A stretch of DNA of 64,000 nt from contig DATAVK010000056.1 in assembly GCA_036267755.1 (NCBI GenBank), positions 6,755 to 70,754 of the forward strand. Reading direction: 5' to 3'. Numbering within the stretch: the stretch's first letter is position 1; each line of letters starts with the position of its first letter. A program made the translations under genes and the position numbers. This DNA is from DATAVK01 sp036267755 (GTDB lineage Bacteria; Actinomycetota; Actinomycetes; JAFAQI01). The notes beneath the pieces were generated by a model. That model did no database searches. It was not told the origin of the DNA and worked only from the letters and a program-made list of their open reading frames with translations. Positions 1 through 8,705 of this stretch are shown here, in pieces.

Positions 1-405
1 GCCCGCCAGCCCCAGTAACCGCGCGACCATGGCTCCCACCTGTCCCTTCTCGGCCCGGCCGGAGCCGGTCACCGCCGCCTTGACCTCGCTCGGCGTGTGC
101 AGCACCACGGGTATCCCGGCGCGGGCTGCGCAGGTCATCGCGACCGCCGCGGCTTGCGCCGTACCCATCACGGTGCGGACGTTGTGCTGGCTGAACACTC
201 GCTCCACGGCCACCACGTCGGGCTGGTGCTGGGCGAGCCACGCCATGATCTCGACCTCGAGGGCGAGCAACCGCCGTGAGACGTCGTCTGTGGACGGGGT
301 CCGGATCACGTCGTAGGCCACCGGCGCGAGGCGCTGGCCGGGCCGGCCGTCGACCACCCCGAGACCACATCGCGTGAGTCCAGGATCGACCCCGAGCACC
401 CGCAC
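1..405 (-). CDS. ruvC: Holliday junction endonuclease RuvC (3' end outside window)
   Basis: RuvC resolves Holliday junctions formed in recombination, working with the RuvAB motor. The first 135 codons are present, and the C-terminus lies beyond the left edge. The protein opens with VRVLGVDPGLTRCGLGVV, the RNase H-like strand carrying the first catalytic Asp (residue 7). Further in, DVVAVERVF supplies the second acidic residue and the NVRTVMGTAQAAAV helix is typical. I chose the GTG at 403-405, which puts the conserved GVDPG a few residues from the start. yebC lies upstream on the same strand across a 126-nt gap, the usual actinobacterial order. The LexA-type box in that gap indicates SOS control. 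Confidence 0.95.
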   Translation of the reverse strand, partial: MRVLGVDPGLTRCGLGVVDGRPGQRLAPVAYDVIRTPSTDDVSRRLLALEVEIMAWLAQHQPDVVAVERVFSQHNVRTVMGTAQAAAVAMTCAARAGIPVVLHTPSEVKAAVTGSGRAEKGQVGAMVARLLGLAG

Positions 406-420
406 CGCCGTACCTCCAGA

Positions 421-438
421 TCCGAACGTGTGTTCGGT
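421..438 (-). promoter_or_regulatory. LexA (SOS) box upstream of ruvC
   Basis: CGAAC-GTGT-GTTCG at 423-436 is a perfect 5-bp inverted repeat with a 4-nt spacer. It matches the actinobacterial/Gram-positive LexA operator (CGAAC-N4-GTTCG). It ends 17 nt before the ruvC GTG start, so LexA bound here would block ruvC transcription. ruv genes are known LexA targets in several bacteria. The site itself is read directly; the control is inferred. Confidence 0.85.
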
Positions 439-531
439 ACCTTATGGCCCGGCCGGGCGGACACCGCGCATGACGCGCCGATCCTCCCGCCCCTTCGCGA
501 TTGGGGGTGACGGACCGTGGCCAGATAGGCG

Positions 532-1278
532 TTAGACGGACTCGAGGACCTCGTCGCTCACGTCGAAGTTGGCCCAGACGTTCTGGACGTCGTCGCAGTC
601 CTCGAGGGCGTCGACCAGCCGGAGCACCTTGCGGCCGGTCTCGTCATCGAGCGGGACCGAGACCGACGGCAGGAACGACACATCCGAGGACTCGACGGGG
701 ATCGACGCCGCTTCGAGCGCCGACCGCACGGCGTGCATGTCGGTCGCCTCGGAGATCACCTCGTAGGTGTCGTCGAGGTCATTGACCTCTTCCGCGCCGG
801 CGTCGAGAACGGCCCCGAGGACGTCGTCCTCCCCCAGCCCAGCCGCGGGCACCAGCACCACGCCCTTACGGCTGAACAGATACGCCACGCTACCGGGGTC
901 GGCCAGCGAGCCACCGTTGCGGGAGAAGATGGTGCGGACCTCGGAGGCAGCGCGGTTGCGGTTGTCGGTGAGGCACTCCACCAGTACGGCGACGCCGCCG
1001 GGCCCGTAGCCCTCATACGTGATCGACTCGTAGTCGGCGCCGCCTGCGTCAACGCCCGCGCCGCGGCGTACCGCGCGGTCGATGTTCTCGTTGGGGACCG
1101 AGCTGCCCTTGGCCTTGGCGATCGCGTCGGCGAGGGTCGGGTTGCCCGCGACGTCGCCACCACCGGTCCGCGCAGCGACCTCGACGTTCTTCACGAGCTT
1201 CGCGAACAGCTTGCCGCGCCGGGCGTCGACGACCGCCTTCTTGTGCTTGGTCGTCGCCCACTTGGAATGGCCGCTCAT
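532..1278 (-). CDS. yebC: YebC/PmpR family translational/transcriptional regulator
   Basis: A 248-residue protein with the family signature MSGHSKWATTKHKK at the N-terminus and the three-domain YebC layout, including YEGYGPGGVAVLVECLTDN near residues 88-106. Family members act as transcription regulators (PmpR) or help ribosomes through difficult peptide stretches; which role applies here cannot be told from sequence. The ATG overlaps the pdxT stop by 4 nt (ATGA), so it is probably translated from the pdxS-pdxT transcript. Length is normal. Confidence 0.95.
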   Translation of the reverse strand: MSGHSKWATTKHKKAVVDARRGKLFAKLVKNVEVAARTGGGDVAGNPTLADAIAKAKGSSVPNENIDRAVRRGAGVDAGGADYESITYEGYGPGGVAVLVECLTDNRNRAASEVRTIFSRNGGSLADPGSVAYLFSRKGVVLVPAAGLGEDDVLGAVLDAGAEEVNDLDDTYEVISEATDMHAVRSALEAASIPVESSDVSFLPSVSVPLDDETGRKVLRLVDALEDCDDVQNVWANFDVSDEVLESV

Positions 1279-1868
1279 GGTGTGTGCTCCCTGACCATCG
1301 ACACGAACAACTGGTGAACCCGCGGGTCGCCGGTCAGCTCCGGATGGAACGATGTCGCGAGCAGCGGCCCCTGCCGTACCGCCACAATCCTATCGGCGGC
1401 GCGGGCCAGCACTTCGACCTCCGGACCGGCCGACTCGACCCACGGCGCCCGGATGAACACCGCGTGCATCGGCTCGGGCGAGACGCCTGCAAACGTCAGA
1501 TCGCCCTCGAAGGAGTCGATCTGACGGCCGAAGGCGTTGCGCCGGACCGTCACGTCGAGACCGCCGAGCCACACCTGGTCGGGCGTCGCGTCGAGCAGCC
1601 GGTCGGCGAGCAGGATCATTCCCGCGCACGACCCGTACGCCGGTAGGCCGCCGGCCAGCGCCTTGCGCAGCGGCTCGAGCAGCTCGAAGGTCACCAGCAG
1701 CTTGCCCATCGTCGTGGACTCGCCACCCGGCAGCACGATGCCGTCGAGGTCGTCGAGCTCGCCAGCCCGGCGGACCGCCACGGCGGAAGCACCGGCGGAC
1801 TCCAGGGCGCGGCGGTGCTCGCGGACGTCACCTTGCAGCGCGAGCACCCCGACTCGCGGGGTGCTCAT
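1275..1868 (-). CDS. pdxT: Pyridoxal 5'-phosphate synthase glutaminase subunit PdxT
   Basis: PdxT is the class I glutaminase that feeds ammonia to PdxS for PLP synthesis. The 197-aa protein shows the oxyanion loop GGESTTMGK (residues 48-56), the nucleophile Cys81 in YGSCAGM and the His175/Glu177 pair in SFHPEL, completing the triad. The ATG at 1868 lies one base before the pdxS stop, so the genes are closely coupled, and the 3' end overlaps yebC by 4 nt. The reading frame runs upstream into pdxS, but homology begins at MSTPRVGVLALQGD. Confidence 0.97.
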   Translation of the reverse strand: MSTPRVGVLALQGDVREHRRALESAGASAVAVRRAGELDDLDGIVLPGGESTTMGKLLVTFELLEPLRKALAGGLPAYGSCAGMILLADRLLDATPDQVWLGGLDVTVRRNAFGRQIDSFEGDLTFAGVSPEPMHAVFIRAPWVESAGPEVEVLARAADRIVAVRQGPLLATSFHPELTGDPRVHQLFVSMVREHTP

Positions 1869-1869
1869 C

Positions 1870-2763
1870 TCACCAGCCGCGCGAAGCCAGCCGGTGGTCC
1901 ACAGGCAGCTGCTCGACGTTGATGCCCACCATGGCCTCGCCCAGCCCCCGCGACACCTTCGCGACGACATCGGGGTCGTCGTACATCGTGGTGGCGGCGA
2001 CGATCGCGCGGGCGCGCGCCGCCGGGTCGCCGGACTTGAAGATCCCGCTGCCGACGAAGACGCCCTCAGCACCGAGCTGCATCATCATCGCCGCGTCGGC
2101 GGGGGTGGCGATGCCGCCCGCCGTGAACAGCACCACGGGAAGCGAGCCGGTGCGAGCCACCTCGACGACCAGGTCGTACGGCGCCTGCAGTTCCTTCGCC
2201 GCGACGTAGAGCTCCTCGTGGGGCAACGAAGCGAGCCGAGCCAGCTCGGCCCGGATCGTGCGCATGTGGGTGACGGCGTTCGAGACGTCGCCGGTGCCGG
2301 CCTCGCCCTTGGAGCGGATCATCGCCGCGCCCTCGGTGATCCGGCGCAGCGCCTCGCCGAGGTTCGTGGCACCGCAGACGAACGGCACCGTGAACTGCCA
2401 CTTGTCGATGTGATGCGAGTAGTCCGCGGGGGTGAGCACCTCGGATTCGTCGACGTAGTCGACGCCGAGGGCCTGCAAGACCTGGGCCTCGGCGAAGTGC
2501 CCGATCCGTGCCTTGGCCATCACAGGGATCGAGACCGCCGCGATGATGCCGTCGATCATGTCCGGGTCGCTCATCCGGCTGACGCCACCCTCGGCGCGGA
2601 TGTCGGCGGGCACGCGCTCCAGCGCCATGACCGCGACCGCGCCGGCGTCCTCGGCGATCTTGGCCTGCTCAGGGGTGACGACGTCCATGATGACGCCGCC
2701 CTTGAGCATCTCCGCCATGCCGCGCTTGACCCGTGCGGTACCTGTTGTCTGTTCCTCGCTCAC
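1870..2763 (-). CDS. pdxS: Pyridoxal 5'-phosphate synthase lyase subunit PdxS
   Basis: PdxS builds PLP from ribose 5-phosphate, glyceraldehyde 3-phosphate and ammonia delivered by PdxT (DXP-independent pathway). The protein has 297 residues, the usual length. The lysine that forms the first Schiff base is Lys84 in VMAKARIGH, the second conserved lysine is Lys152, and the phosphate loop is GEAGTGD (153-159). It sits in an operon with pdxT and yebC, downstream of pimA and the small membrane protein gene. Confidence 0.98.
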   Translation of the reverse strand: MSEEQTTGTARVKRGMAEMLKGGVIMDVVTPEQAKIAEDAGAVAVMALERVPADIRAEGGVSRMSDPDMIDGIIAAVSIPVMAKARIGHFAEAQVLQALGVDYVDESEVLTPADYSHHIDKWQFTVPFVCGATNLGEALRRITEGAAMIRSKGEAGTGDVSNAVTHMRTIRAELARLASLPHEELYVAAKELQAPYDLVVEVARTGSLPVVLFTAGGIATPADAAMMMQLGAEGVFVGSGIFKSGDPAARARAIVAATTMYDDPDVVAKVSRGLGEAMVGINVEQLPVDHRLASRGW

Positions 2764-2772
2764 CAGTCGATT

Positions 2773-3315
2773 CTACGGCCGAAGTGCAAGTGAAAAGGCT
2801 GGTGACGGCAGTTCCTCGTCGTCCATCTCGAAATACCTCGGATGCGGCGCGGATCCGGCGAGACGCAGCCAGCGCACCAGCCGGCGGTCCCGCACGACGA
2901 GCGCGTCGCGGACCGCGTCGTTGTGGAACCGGCGCGCGAACGCGGCCCGCAGCGCCTCGTCGTGCATCTCGGTCCCCGCGCCGGTGGCCGCCACGAAGAC
3001 CTCGGGCGCGGCGGCCGCCACGTCGGCAAGCGCTCGCGACAACGCACTTTCCGCGGCCTCGCGGTCATGGCCGAGGCCGGTGACGACGGTCGCCTCGGCC
3101 GACGCGCCGGACAGTGCAAGCGCCAGGTACGGCGAAAGCGGCACGCGTGCCGCGAACACCGCAGCGGTCGCGCTCCGTCGCCGCAGCTGCGCATCGAGGG
3201 CGGCCGCGGCAGCGTCGACTCGGGCATGCAGCCGGTCGAGACGTTGTGCGGTGAAGTACACGTAGAGCAGGACGTCAGCAAGAATCGCCGCAACCGCAAC
3301 GATCTTGGGAATCAC
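2773..3315 (-). CDS. LemA-like single-pass membrane protein, uncharacterised
   Basis: A 180-aa protein with one N-terminal membrane helix (about residues 4-22), followed by a helical stretch LDRLHARVDAAAAALDAQL that resembles the start of LemA-type domains. The rest is Ala-rich and helical. No catalytic motif is seen. The start overlaps the pimA stop by 4 nt and the end lies 9 nt before pdxS, so it is part of the PIM/PLP operon. M. tuberculosis has other genes at this position. A LemA relationship is my inference from the helix pattern; function unknown. Confidence 0.8.
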   Translation of the reverse strand: MIPKIVAVAAILADVLLYVYFTAQRLDRLHARVDAAAAALDAQLRRRSATAAVFAARVPLSPYLALALSGASAEATVVTGLGHDREAAESALSRALADVAAAAPEVFVAATGAGTEMHDEALRAAFARRFHNDAVRDALVVRDRRLVRWLRLAGSAPHPRYFEMDDEELPSPAFSLALRP

Positions 3316-4481
3316 TCAACGACGTTATCCGCCGCCACGTGCGAGCCCAGCACTGCGGTGTCGACACCGTCCTGCTCCTCGACGACCCGCCCGGTCGACG
3401 CGGCGATCGCGGTCTCGTAGACCCGGAGGATCTGCCGGGTCACCACCGACCAGTCGTAGCGCGACACCGCGTGGTTCCCGGCTGCGATCAACGCGGTACG
3501 ACGGTCGGCGTTTCCAAGCAGCCCGTCCACCGCGCCGGCCAGCGCGACCGGGTCGCCGACTGGCGTCAGAACGCCGAGCCTGCCGTCCTCGAGCACCCGC
3601 CGGAACGCCTCGAGGTCGCTCGCCACGATCGGGGTGCCGGCCGCCATCGCTTCCAGCAGCACGATCCCGAAGCTCTCGCCGCCGGTGTTCGGCGCGACGT
3701 ACACGTCAGCCGCTGCATAAACCCGCGCCTTGTCCGCCTCGGAGACCTGCCCGAGCACCGTCACCCCGTCGGGGACGTCGGCGTCGAGCTCGCCGGGTCC
3801 GGCGACGAGCAGCCGAAGCCCCGGCCGCTTCCGGCGAATCAGCGGCCACGCGGCGAGCAGGACGGCCAGACCTTTACGCGGCTCGTCGAGCCGGCCTACG
3901 AAGGCGACGGCGCCGTGCTCCCCCGGCCAGCCGGGCAGCGGCCGCGCACCGGCGTACCTCGCGACGTGGACGCCATTCGGGATCACCACGGCGTCACCTC
4001 CGAGATGGTCAACGATCGTCTTGCGCGCCGCGTCGGAGACGGCGATCCGGCCGGCCAGCTTCTCCAGATAAACCTGCAGCGGGGTCTGCATCCAGGCCAT
4101 GATCCGCGACCGTGGGTTCGAGGCATGGAAGGTCGCGACGATCGGGCCGCGGGCGTTGCCGAGCGCGAGCAACGACAGCGAGAACGTCTCGGGTGAGTGC
4201 ACGTGCAGCACATCGAAGCGACCGTCGTGCAGCCACCGTCGTACCCGAGCCTGGCTCACCGGCCCCAGCAGCAGCCGTGACACCGAGCCGTTGTAGGGCA
4301 CCGGAACGCTGCGGCCCGCGCGGGTGACCCAGGACGGCAGGTCCATCTCGTCGTCGTCGACGGGGCTGATCACCTGCGCGTCGTGCCCGCGCGCGATCAG
4401 CGCCTCCGCGAGGTCGCTGATGTGCGCGACGACCCCGCCCGGCACGTCCCACGGGTACGGCGATACCAACCCGACGCGCAT
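3312..4481 (-). CDS. pimA: Phosphatidyl-myo-inositol alpha-mannosyltransferase PimA
   Basis: PimA transfers mannose from GDP-mannose to the 2-position of phosphatidylinositol at the inner face of the membrane, the first committed step to PIMs. The GT-B/GT4 protein (389 aa) shows the N-terminal GGVVAH loop (15-20), HVHSPE (93-98), the donor-phosphate Arg197 and Lys203 in GRLDEPRKG, and the E-x7-E motif Glu269-Glu277 in ESFGIVLLE. Its neighbours, the acyltransferase and pgsA upstream, provide the adjacent PIM steps, so the assignment is firm. Confidence 0.95.
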   Translation of the reverse strand: MRVGLVSPYPWDVPGGVVAHISDLAEALIARGHDAQVISPVDDDEMDLPSWVTRAGRSVPVPYNGSVSRLLLGPVSQARVRRWLHDGRFDVLHVHSPETFSLSLLALGNARGPIVATFHASNPRSRIMAWMQTPLQVYLEKLAGRIAVSDAARKTIVDHLGGDAVVIPNGVHVARYAGARPLPGWPGEHGAVAFVGRLDEPRKGLAVLLAAWPLIRRKRPGLRLLVAGPGELDADVPDGVTVLGQVSEADKARVYAAADVYVAPNTGGESFGIVLLEAMAAGTPIVASDLEAFRRVLEDGRLGVLTPVGDPVALAGAVDGLLGNADRRTALIAAGNHAVSRYDWSVVTRQILRVYETAIAASTGRVVEEQDGVDTAVLGSHVAADNVVE

Positions 4482-4485
4482 CTGC

Positions 4486-5403
4486 TCAGACTCCCTGTGA
4501 GGCGGGCAGCCGGTTCCGGTCCAGGTCGTCGACCCAGACCTTCTGCAGCATGTGCCAGTCGGCCGGGTGGGCGGCGATCGCCTCGGCGAACGCGTCAGCC
4601 GTCTGCTGCGTCATTGCCCGCACCTTGGCGTCCCGATCGCCCTGCGCGGGCACCTGCACCTGCGGGTGGATCCGGCCGTGCCAGCGCCGCCGGTCGGGGT
4701 ACCAGAGCGTGACCGGGAGCAGCGCCGCGCCGGTGTCATGCGCCAACGCGGCGGGGCCGGCCGGCATCCGGGCCACGGACCCGAAGAAGTCGACGTCCAC
4801 CCCGGTCGAGGTCAGGTCCCGGTCGGCGAGCAGGCACAGCACGCCGCCGGACCGCAGCCGCTCGGCGAGCAGTGCGTACGGCGGCCGCTGCCCCCCGGTG
4901 AGCGGCACCACCTCCATGCCGAGCGACTCGCGGAACGCGACGAACCGCTCGAACAGCGACTCCGGCTGGAGTCGTTCCGCGACCGTCGTGAACGGCACGC
5001 CGGTGCCGGTGAGCCACGCTCCGGCGTGATCCCAGTTGCCCATGTGGGGCAACGCGAGGATCACGCCATCACCCGCGGCGACAGCATCGCGCAGCCGCTG
5101 TTCGTCGACGACAAACATCCGGCCAACGACGTCATCGACCGACATCCGCGGCAGCCGGAACACCTCACACCAGTACCGGAAGTAGGACCGCATGGCCGAC
5201 CGGGTCAGCATCCGCAGCTCGTGGTCGTCGAGTTCAGGCTTCACCCGGTGCAGGTTGTTGCGGAGCCGTTGCACGCTCTTGCCTCCACGCAACCATGCTG
5301 CGTCTGCGACGGCATCGAACTGCGCGCGGGCCAGCGCTTCCGGCATGCCACGCACCATCGACCAGCCAGCCGCATAAGCGACGTCGACGAGCTCGTCGTT
5401 CAC
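4486..5403 (-). CDS. PIM acyltransferase (PatA-like, LPLAT family)
   Basis: A lysophospholipid/lipid A-type acyltransferase of 305 aa. The family motif H-x4-D is at His120-Asp125 (HMGNWD). In mycobacteria the neighbouring homologue Rv2611c (PatA) acylates mannose on PIM2 using acyl-CoA. The GTG at 5403 overlaps the pgsA stop (GTGA), and starting there gives VNDELVDVAYAAGW, as expected for the family. pimA follows 4 nt after the stop. Substrate is inferred from the neighbours. Confidence 0.92.
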   Translation of the reverse strand: MNDELVDVAYAAGWSMVRGMPEALARAQFDAVADAAWLRGGKSVQRLRNNLHRVKPELDDHELRMLTRSAMRSYFRYWCEVFRLPRMSVDDVVGRMFVVDEQRLRDAVAAGDGVILALPHMGNWDHAGAWLTGTGVPFTTVAERLQPESLFERFVAFRESLGMEVVPLTGGQRPPYALLAERLRSGGVLCLLADRDLTSTGVDVDFFGSVARMPAGPAALAHDTGAALLPVTLWYPDRRRWHGRIHPQVQVPAQGDRDAKVRAMTQQTADAFAEAIAAHPADWHMLQKVWVDDLDRNRLPASQGV

Positions 5404-6050
5404 GGCGATGACGTGGGGACCGGCGGGACCGGCGGAGTCGGCGTACCCGTCCGGGACTGCCGGTAGACCTCGACCATCCGCTGCCCGACCGTCACGGTGG
5501 TGGCGGCGGCGAGGCCCCACAGCCCGATCGCCCGCAGGATCGGGAGCGAGAACAGCCCGGAGAGCCCGGTCAACACGAGGATCGCGATCAGTCGCTCGCC
5601 GCGCTCCGCGATGCCGACGTTCGCGGTCATGCCGAGGCTTTCGGCGCGAGCCTTCGCGTACGACGTGACCGCCCCGGCGACCAGGTCATAGATCGCCACG
5701 GCGCACAACGTGAGGTTGTTCCCGTCGCCGGCGTACCAGAGGGCCAGGCCACCGAAGACGGCTCCGTCACCGACCCGGTCGAGGGTGGAGTCGAGGAACG
5801 CTCCCCAGGGGCCGCTGGTGCCGCGCGCCCGGGCGACGGCGCCGTCGAGCATGTCGCTGAAGACGAAGGCGGTGATGACGAGAGTGCCCAGGAAGAAGGA
5901 GCCGCGCGGGTAGAAACCGAGAGCGCCGCCAGCGACCCCGATGGTCCCGACGATGGTGAGCGCGTCCGGGGTGACGCCCATGCGCACCAGACGATGGGCT
6001 AGTGGCTCGACCACGCGGTTGATCTGTGGCCGCGCGTGAATCCCCAGCAT
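5400..6050 (-). CDS. pgsA: Phosphatidylinositol phosphate synthase (CDP-alcohol phosphatidyltransferase)
   Basis: This membrane enzyme condenses CDP-diacylglycerol with inositol 1-phosphate, giving the lipid acceptor for PimA. The CDP-alcohol phosphatidyltransferase signature is complete: Asp66, Asp69-Gly70, Ala73-Arg74, Gly83, Asp87 and Asp91. The 216-aa protein has about six hydrophobic helices, and its C-terminal tail is Pro/Thr-rich. The ATG at 6050 (MLGIHARPQIN) fits homologues; the frame stays open upstream, but that stretch is not protein-like. It is first in the PIM operon. Confidence 0.95.
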   Translation of the reverse strand: MLGIHARPQINRVVEPLAHRLVRMGVTPDALTIVGTIGVAGGALGFYPRGSFFLGTLVITAFVFSDMLDGAVARARGTSGPWGAFLDSTLDRVGDGAVFGGLALWYAGDGNNLTLCAVAIYDLVAGAVTSYAKARAESLGMTANVGIAERGERLIAILVLTGLSGLFSLPILRAIGLWGLAAATTVTVGQRMVEVYRQSRTGTPTPPVPPVPTSSP

Positions 6051-6148
6051 TGTCCGGCGAGGATAGCGACCGATCCCTCCCCACCTCTTGTCCTGCGCGC
6101 CTATCGGGTGGACGCTGCCCGGAACACCCGTTTCGAGGAGGCGACCAG

Positions 6149-8320
6149 ATGGCCGAGAAGTCCACGGCACCAACTCCCGGCGGCAAGACATCGGGAGCGG
6201 CCGGCAGAGCACCGATGGCCGATGAGCCGTCACGGATCCGCAACGTCGTGCTCGTCGGCCACTCCGGAGCCGGGAAGACCACATTGGTCGAGGCCCTGCT
6301 CGTGGCGACCGGGACGATCCCCCGCGCCGGTCGCGTCGAGGACGGCACGACGATCAGCGACTTCGACGAGGCAGAGGTCCGCCAGCAGCGCTCGATCAGC
6401 CTGACCCTCACCCCCTTCGAGCACAACGGCGTCGTCGTCAACCTGCTCGATACACCGGGGTACGCCGATTTCGTCGGTGACCTGCGAGCCGGGCTGCGCG
6501 CCGCCGACGCCGCGCTGTTCGTGGTGAGCGCCGCCGACGGGATCGACGGCACGACCCGGATGATCTGGGACGAGTGCGCCGCCGTCGGCATGCCACGTGC
6601 CGTCGTCGTGACCCGGCTGGACTCCGCGCGGGCCGACTTCGAGGACACCCTGATCGCCGCACAGGCGGAGTTCGGCGATGCCGTGCTCCCCCTCTATCTG
6701 CCGCTCCATGCCGACGATGGCGCGATCGGGGGCGTGATCGGGCTGCTGTCGCGCCGCATCGCCGACTACTCCTCCGGTGCCCGCGTTGAACGCGAGCCCG
6801 ATGCGGAACACCTGCCGTTCATCGCGACCCAGCGCGACAGCCTGATCGAGGGCATCATCGCCGAGTCGGAGGACGAGACCTTGCTCGACCGGTACCTCGG
6901 CGGTGAGGAGATCGACGTCAAGGTCCTCATCGACGACCTGGAGACCGCGGTCGCCCGAGGCAGCTTCTATCCCGTCCTTCCCGTCTGCGCCGGCACCGGT
7001 GTCGGGATGACGGAACTGCTCGAGGTGCTGACCAGCGCGTTCCCGTCGCCGCTCGAGCACCCATTGCTGCCGGTCTCGCGGCCGAACAGCGACCCGGTCG
7101 AGCCGCTGACTTGCGACCCGGCGGGCCTGCTGTGCGCCGAAGTCGTCAAGACCACCACCGACCCCTACGTCGGACGGATCTCGTTGGTGCGGGTGTTCTC
7201 CGGGACGCTCACGCCCGACGCCATCCTCCACGTGTCCGGGCACGGTCTCGCCGAACGCGGCCACGACGACCACGACGTCGAGGAGAAGGTCGGTGCGTTG
7301 GCGAGCCCGTTGGGGAAGACGCTTCGCCCGGTGGACCACGCGATCGCCGGCTCGATCGTCGCCATCGCGAAGCTGTCCCGCGCTGAGACCGGGGACACCT
7401 TGTCGACTAAGGACGAGCCGCTGCTCGTGGCGCCGTGGGAGATGCCGGAGCCGCTGCTCCCGGTGGCCATCCAGGCGCGGAGCAAGGCCGACGAGGACAA
7501 GCTCTCCACCGGCCTGCAGCGCATCGTCGCCGAGGAGCCCACGGTCCGGCTCGAGCGCAACATCGAGACCTCGCAGCTCATCTTGTGGTGCATGGGCGAG
7601 GCTCACGCCGACGTCCTGGTCGACCGGCTGGCCACCAAGTACGGCGTCGCGGTCGACCAGGTGGAGCTGCGGGTCCCGTTGCGGGAGACCTTCGCCAGCC
7701 CGGCCTCCGGCCATGGCCGACACGTCAAGCAGTCCGGTGGCCACGGCCAGTTCGCGGTCTGCCACGTGGACTTCGAGCCGATGCCGGCCGGCAGCGGGTT
7801 CGAGTTCATTGACAAGATCTACGGCGGATCGGTGCCCCATCAGTTCGTCCCGTCGGTGGAGAAGGGCATCCGCGCGGCGATGGAGCACGGCGTCGCGCAG
7901 GGATATCCGGTCGTGGACCTGCGGGCGACGCTGCGGGACGGCAAGGCCCACTCAGTCGACTCCTCCGACATGGCGTTCCAGCTGGCGGGCGGCCTCGCGC
8001 TCCGGGACGCCGCCGCGACCGGGCAGGTCGACCTGCTCGAGCCAGTGCTCGACATGTCGATCCTGGTCGCGGACGACTACGTGGGTGCGGTCATGAGCGA
8101 CCTGTCCACCCGCCGTGGTCGCGTGACCGGCACCGAGCCGGTAGGAACCGGCCGGTCGCTGGTGCGCGCGGAAGTGCCCGAGGTCGAGGTCACCCGCTAC
8201 GCGATCGACCTGCGGTCGCTGTCGCACGGCACCGGCACCTTCAGCCGCCGGCATCTGCGCTACGAGCCGATGCCGTCCCACGTCGCCGCCCGGCTGGCGA
8301 GTTCAGGGACCTCTCACTGA
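6149..8320 (+). CDS. Elongation factor G-like protein (EF-G2 type)
   Basis: A 723-aa translational GTPase paralogue with all EF-G domains. The P-loop GHSGAGKT is at 37-44 and the G3 motif DTPG at 101-104. At the guanine-specificity position, where EF-G has NKxD, this protein reads TRLD (155-158). The M. smegmatis EF-G2 paralogue binds nucleotide but lacks ribosome-stimulated GTPase activity, so this is probably not the main elongation factor. An AGGAGG-like site at about 6135-6142 precedes the ATG at 6149. It is transcribed divergently from pgsA. Confidence 0.9.
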   Translation: MAEKSTAPTPGGKTSGAAGRAPMADEPSRIRNVVLVGHSGAGKTTLVEALLVATGTIPRAGRVEDGTTISDFDEAEVRQQRSISLTLTPFEHNGVVVNLLDTPGYADFVGDLRAGLRAADAALFVVSAADGIDGTTRMIWDECAAVGMPRAVVVTRLDSARADFEDTLIAAQAEFGDAVLPLYLPLHADDGAIGGVIGLLSRRIADYSSGARVEREPDAEHLPFIATQRDSLIEGIIAESEDETLLDRYLGGEEIDVKVLIDDLETAVARGSFYPVLPVCAGTGVGMTELLEVLTSAFPSPLEHPLLPVSRPNSDPVEPLTCDPAGLLCAEVVKTTTDPYVGRISLVRVFSGTLTPDAILHVSGHGLAERGHDDHDVEEKVGALASPLGKTLRPVDHAIAGSIVAIAKLSRAETGDTLSTKDEPLLVAPWEMPEPLLPVAIQARSKADEDKLSTGLQRIVAEEPTVRLERNIETSQLILWCMGEAHADVLVDRLATKYGVAVDQVELRVPLRETFASPASGHGRHVKQSGGHGQFAVCHVDFEPMPAGSGFEFIDKIYGGSVPHQFVPSVEKGIRAAMEHGVAQGYPVVDLRATLRDGKAHSVDSSDMAFQLAGGLALRDAAATGQVDLLEPVLDMSILVADDYVGAVMSDLSTRRGRVTGTEPVGTGRSLVRAEVPEVEVTRYAIDLRSLSHGTGTFSRRHLRYEPMPSHVAARLASSGTSH

Positions 8321-8339
8321 CGAGGCTTACGCTTGAGTC

Positions 8340-8690
8340 ATGGTGCTCGCCGTCTTCGCCGTACTGATCGTTCTGTTTGTCGTTCTGCCGCTGGTAGGCG
8401 TCGCCCTGTGGTTTGTCATCAGTACCGCAGTGGTGGGCCTCGTGCTCGGTGCGCTCGGCCGGCTCATCGTTCCCGGGGAGCAGCCGATCGGCGTTATTGC
8501 CACGATCATCTGTGGCTGGGCCGGCTCGTTGATCGGCGGCGTGATCGGCCGGATCATCTGGAACCACTCACATCACTGGGCCACGTTCCTCATCGAGGTC
8601 GGCATCTCCGCGGGCGCCGTGCTGGCCTGGTCGCGTCACGACCGCAAGATGATCCAGGCCAACGCGCCACACCGCGTCATCGACATCTAG
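8340..8690 (+). CDS. GlsB/YeaQ/YmgE family small membrane protein
   Basis: A 116-aa protein that is almost all membrane helix (roughly residues 2-33, 45-70 and 78-97). It carries the family's glycine pattern: GALGRLIVPGEQPIG, then ICGWAGSLIGGVIGR. The family was once called transglycosylase-associated and is often stress-induced; no enzyme activity is established. It starts 19 nt after the EF-G-like gene and may share its transcript. It converges on the DUF4188 gene 15 nt away. Confidence 0.9.
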   Translation: MVLAVFAVLIVLFVVLPLVGVALWFVISTAVVGLVLGALGRLIVPGEQPIGVIATIICGWAGSLIGGVIGRIIWNHSHHWATFLIEVGISAGAVLAWSRHDRKMIQANAPHRVIDI

Positions 8691-8705
8691 CCCCACCGTC
8701 GGCGG

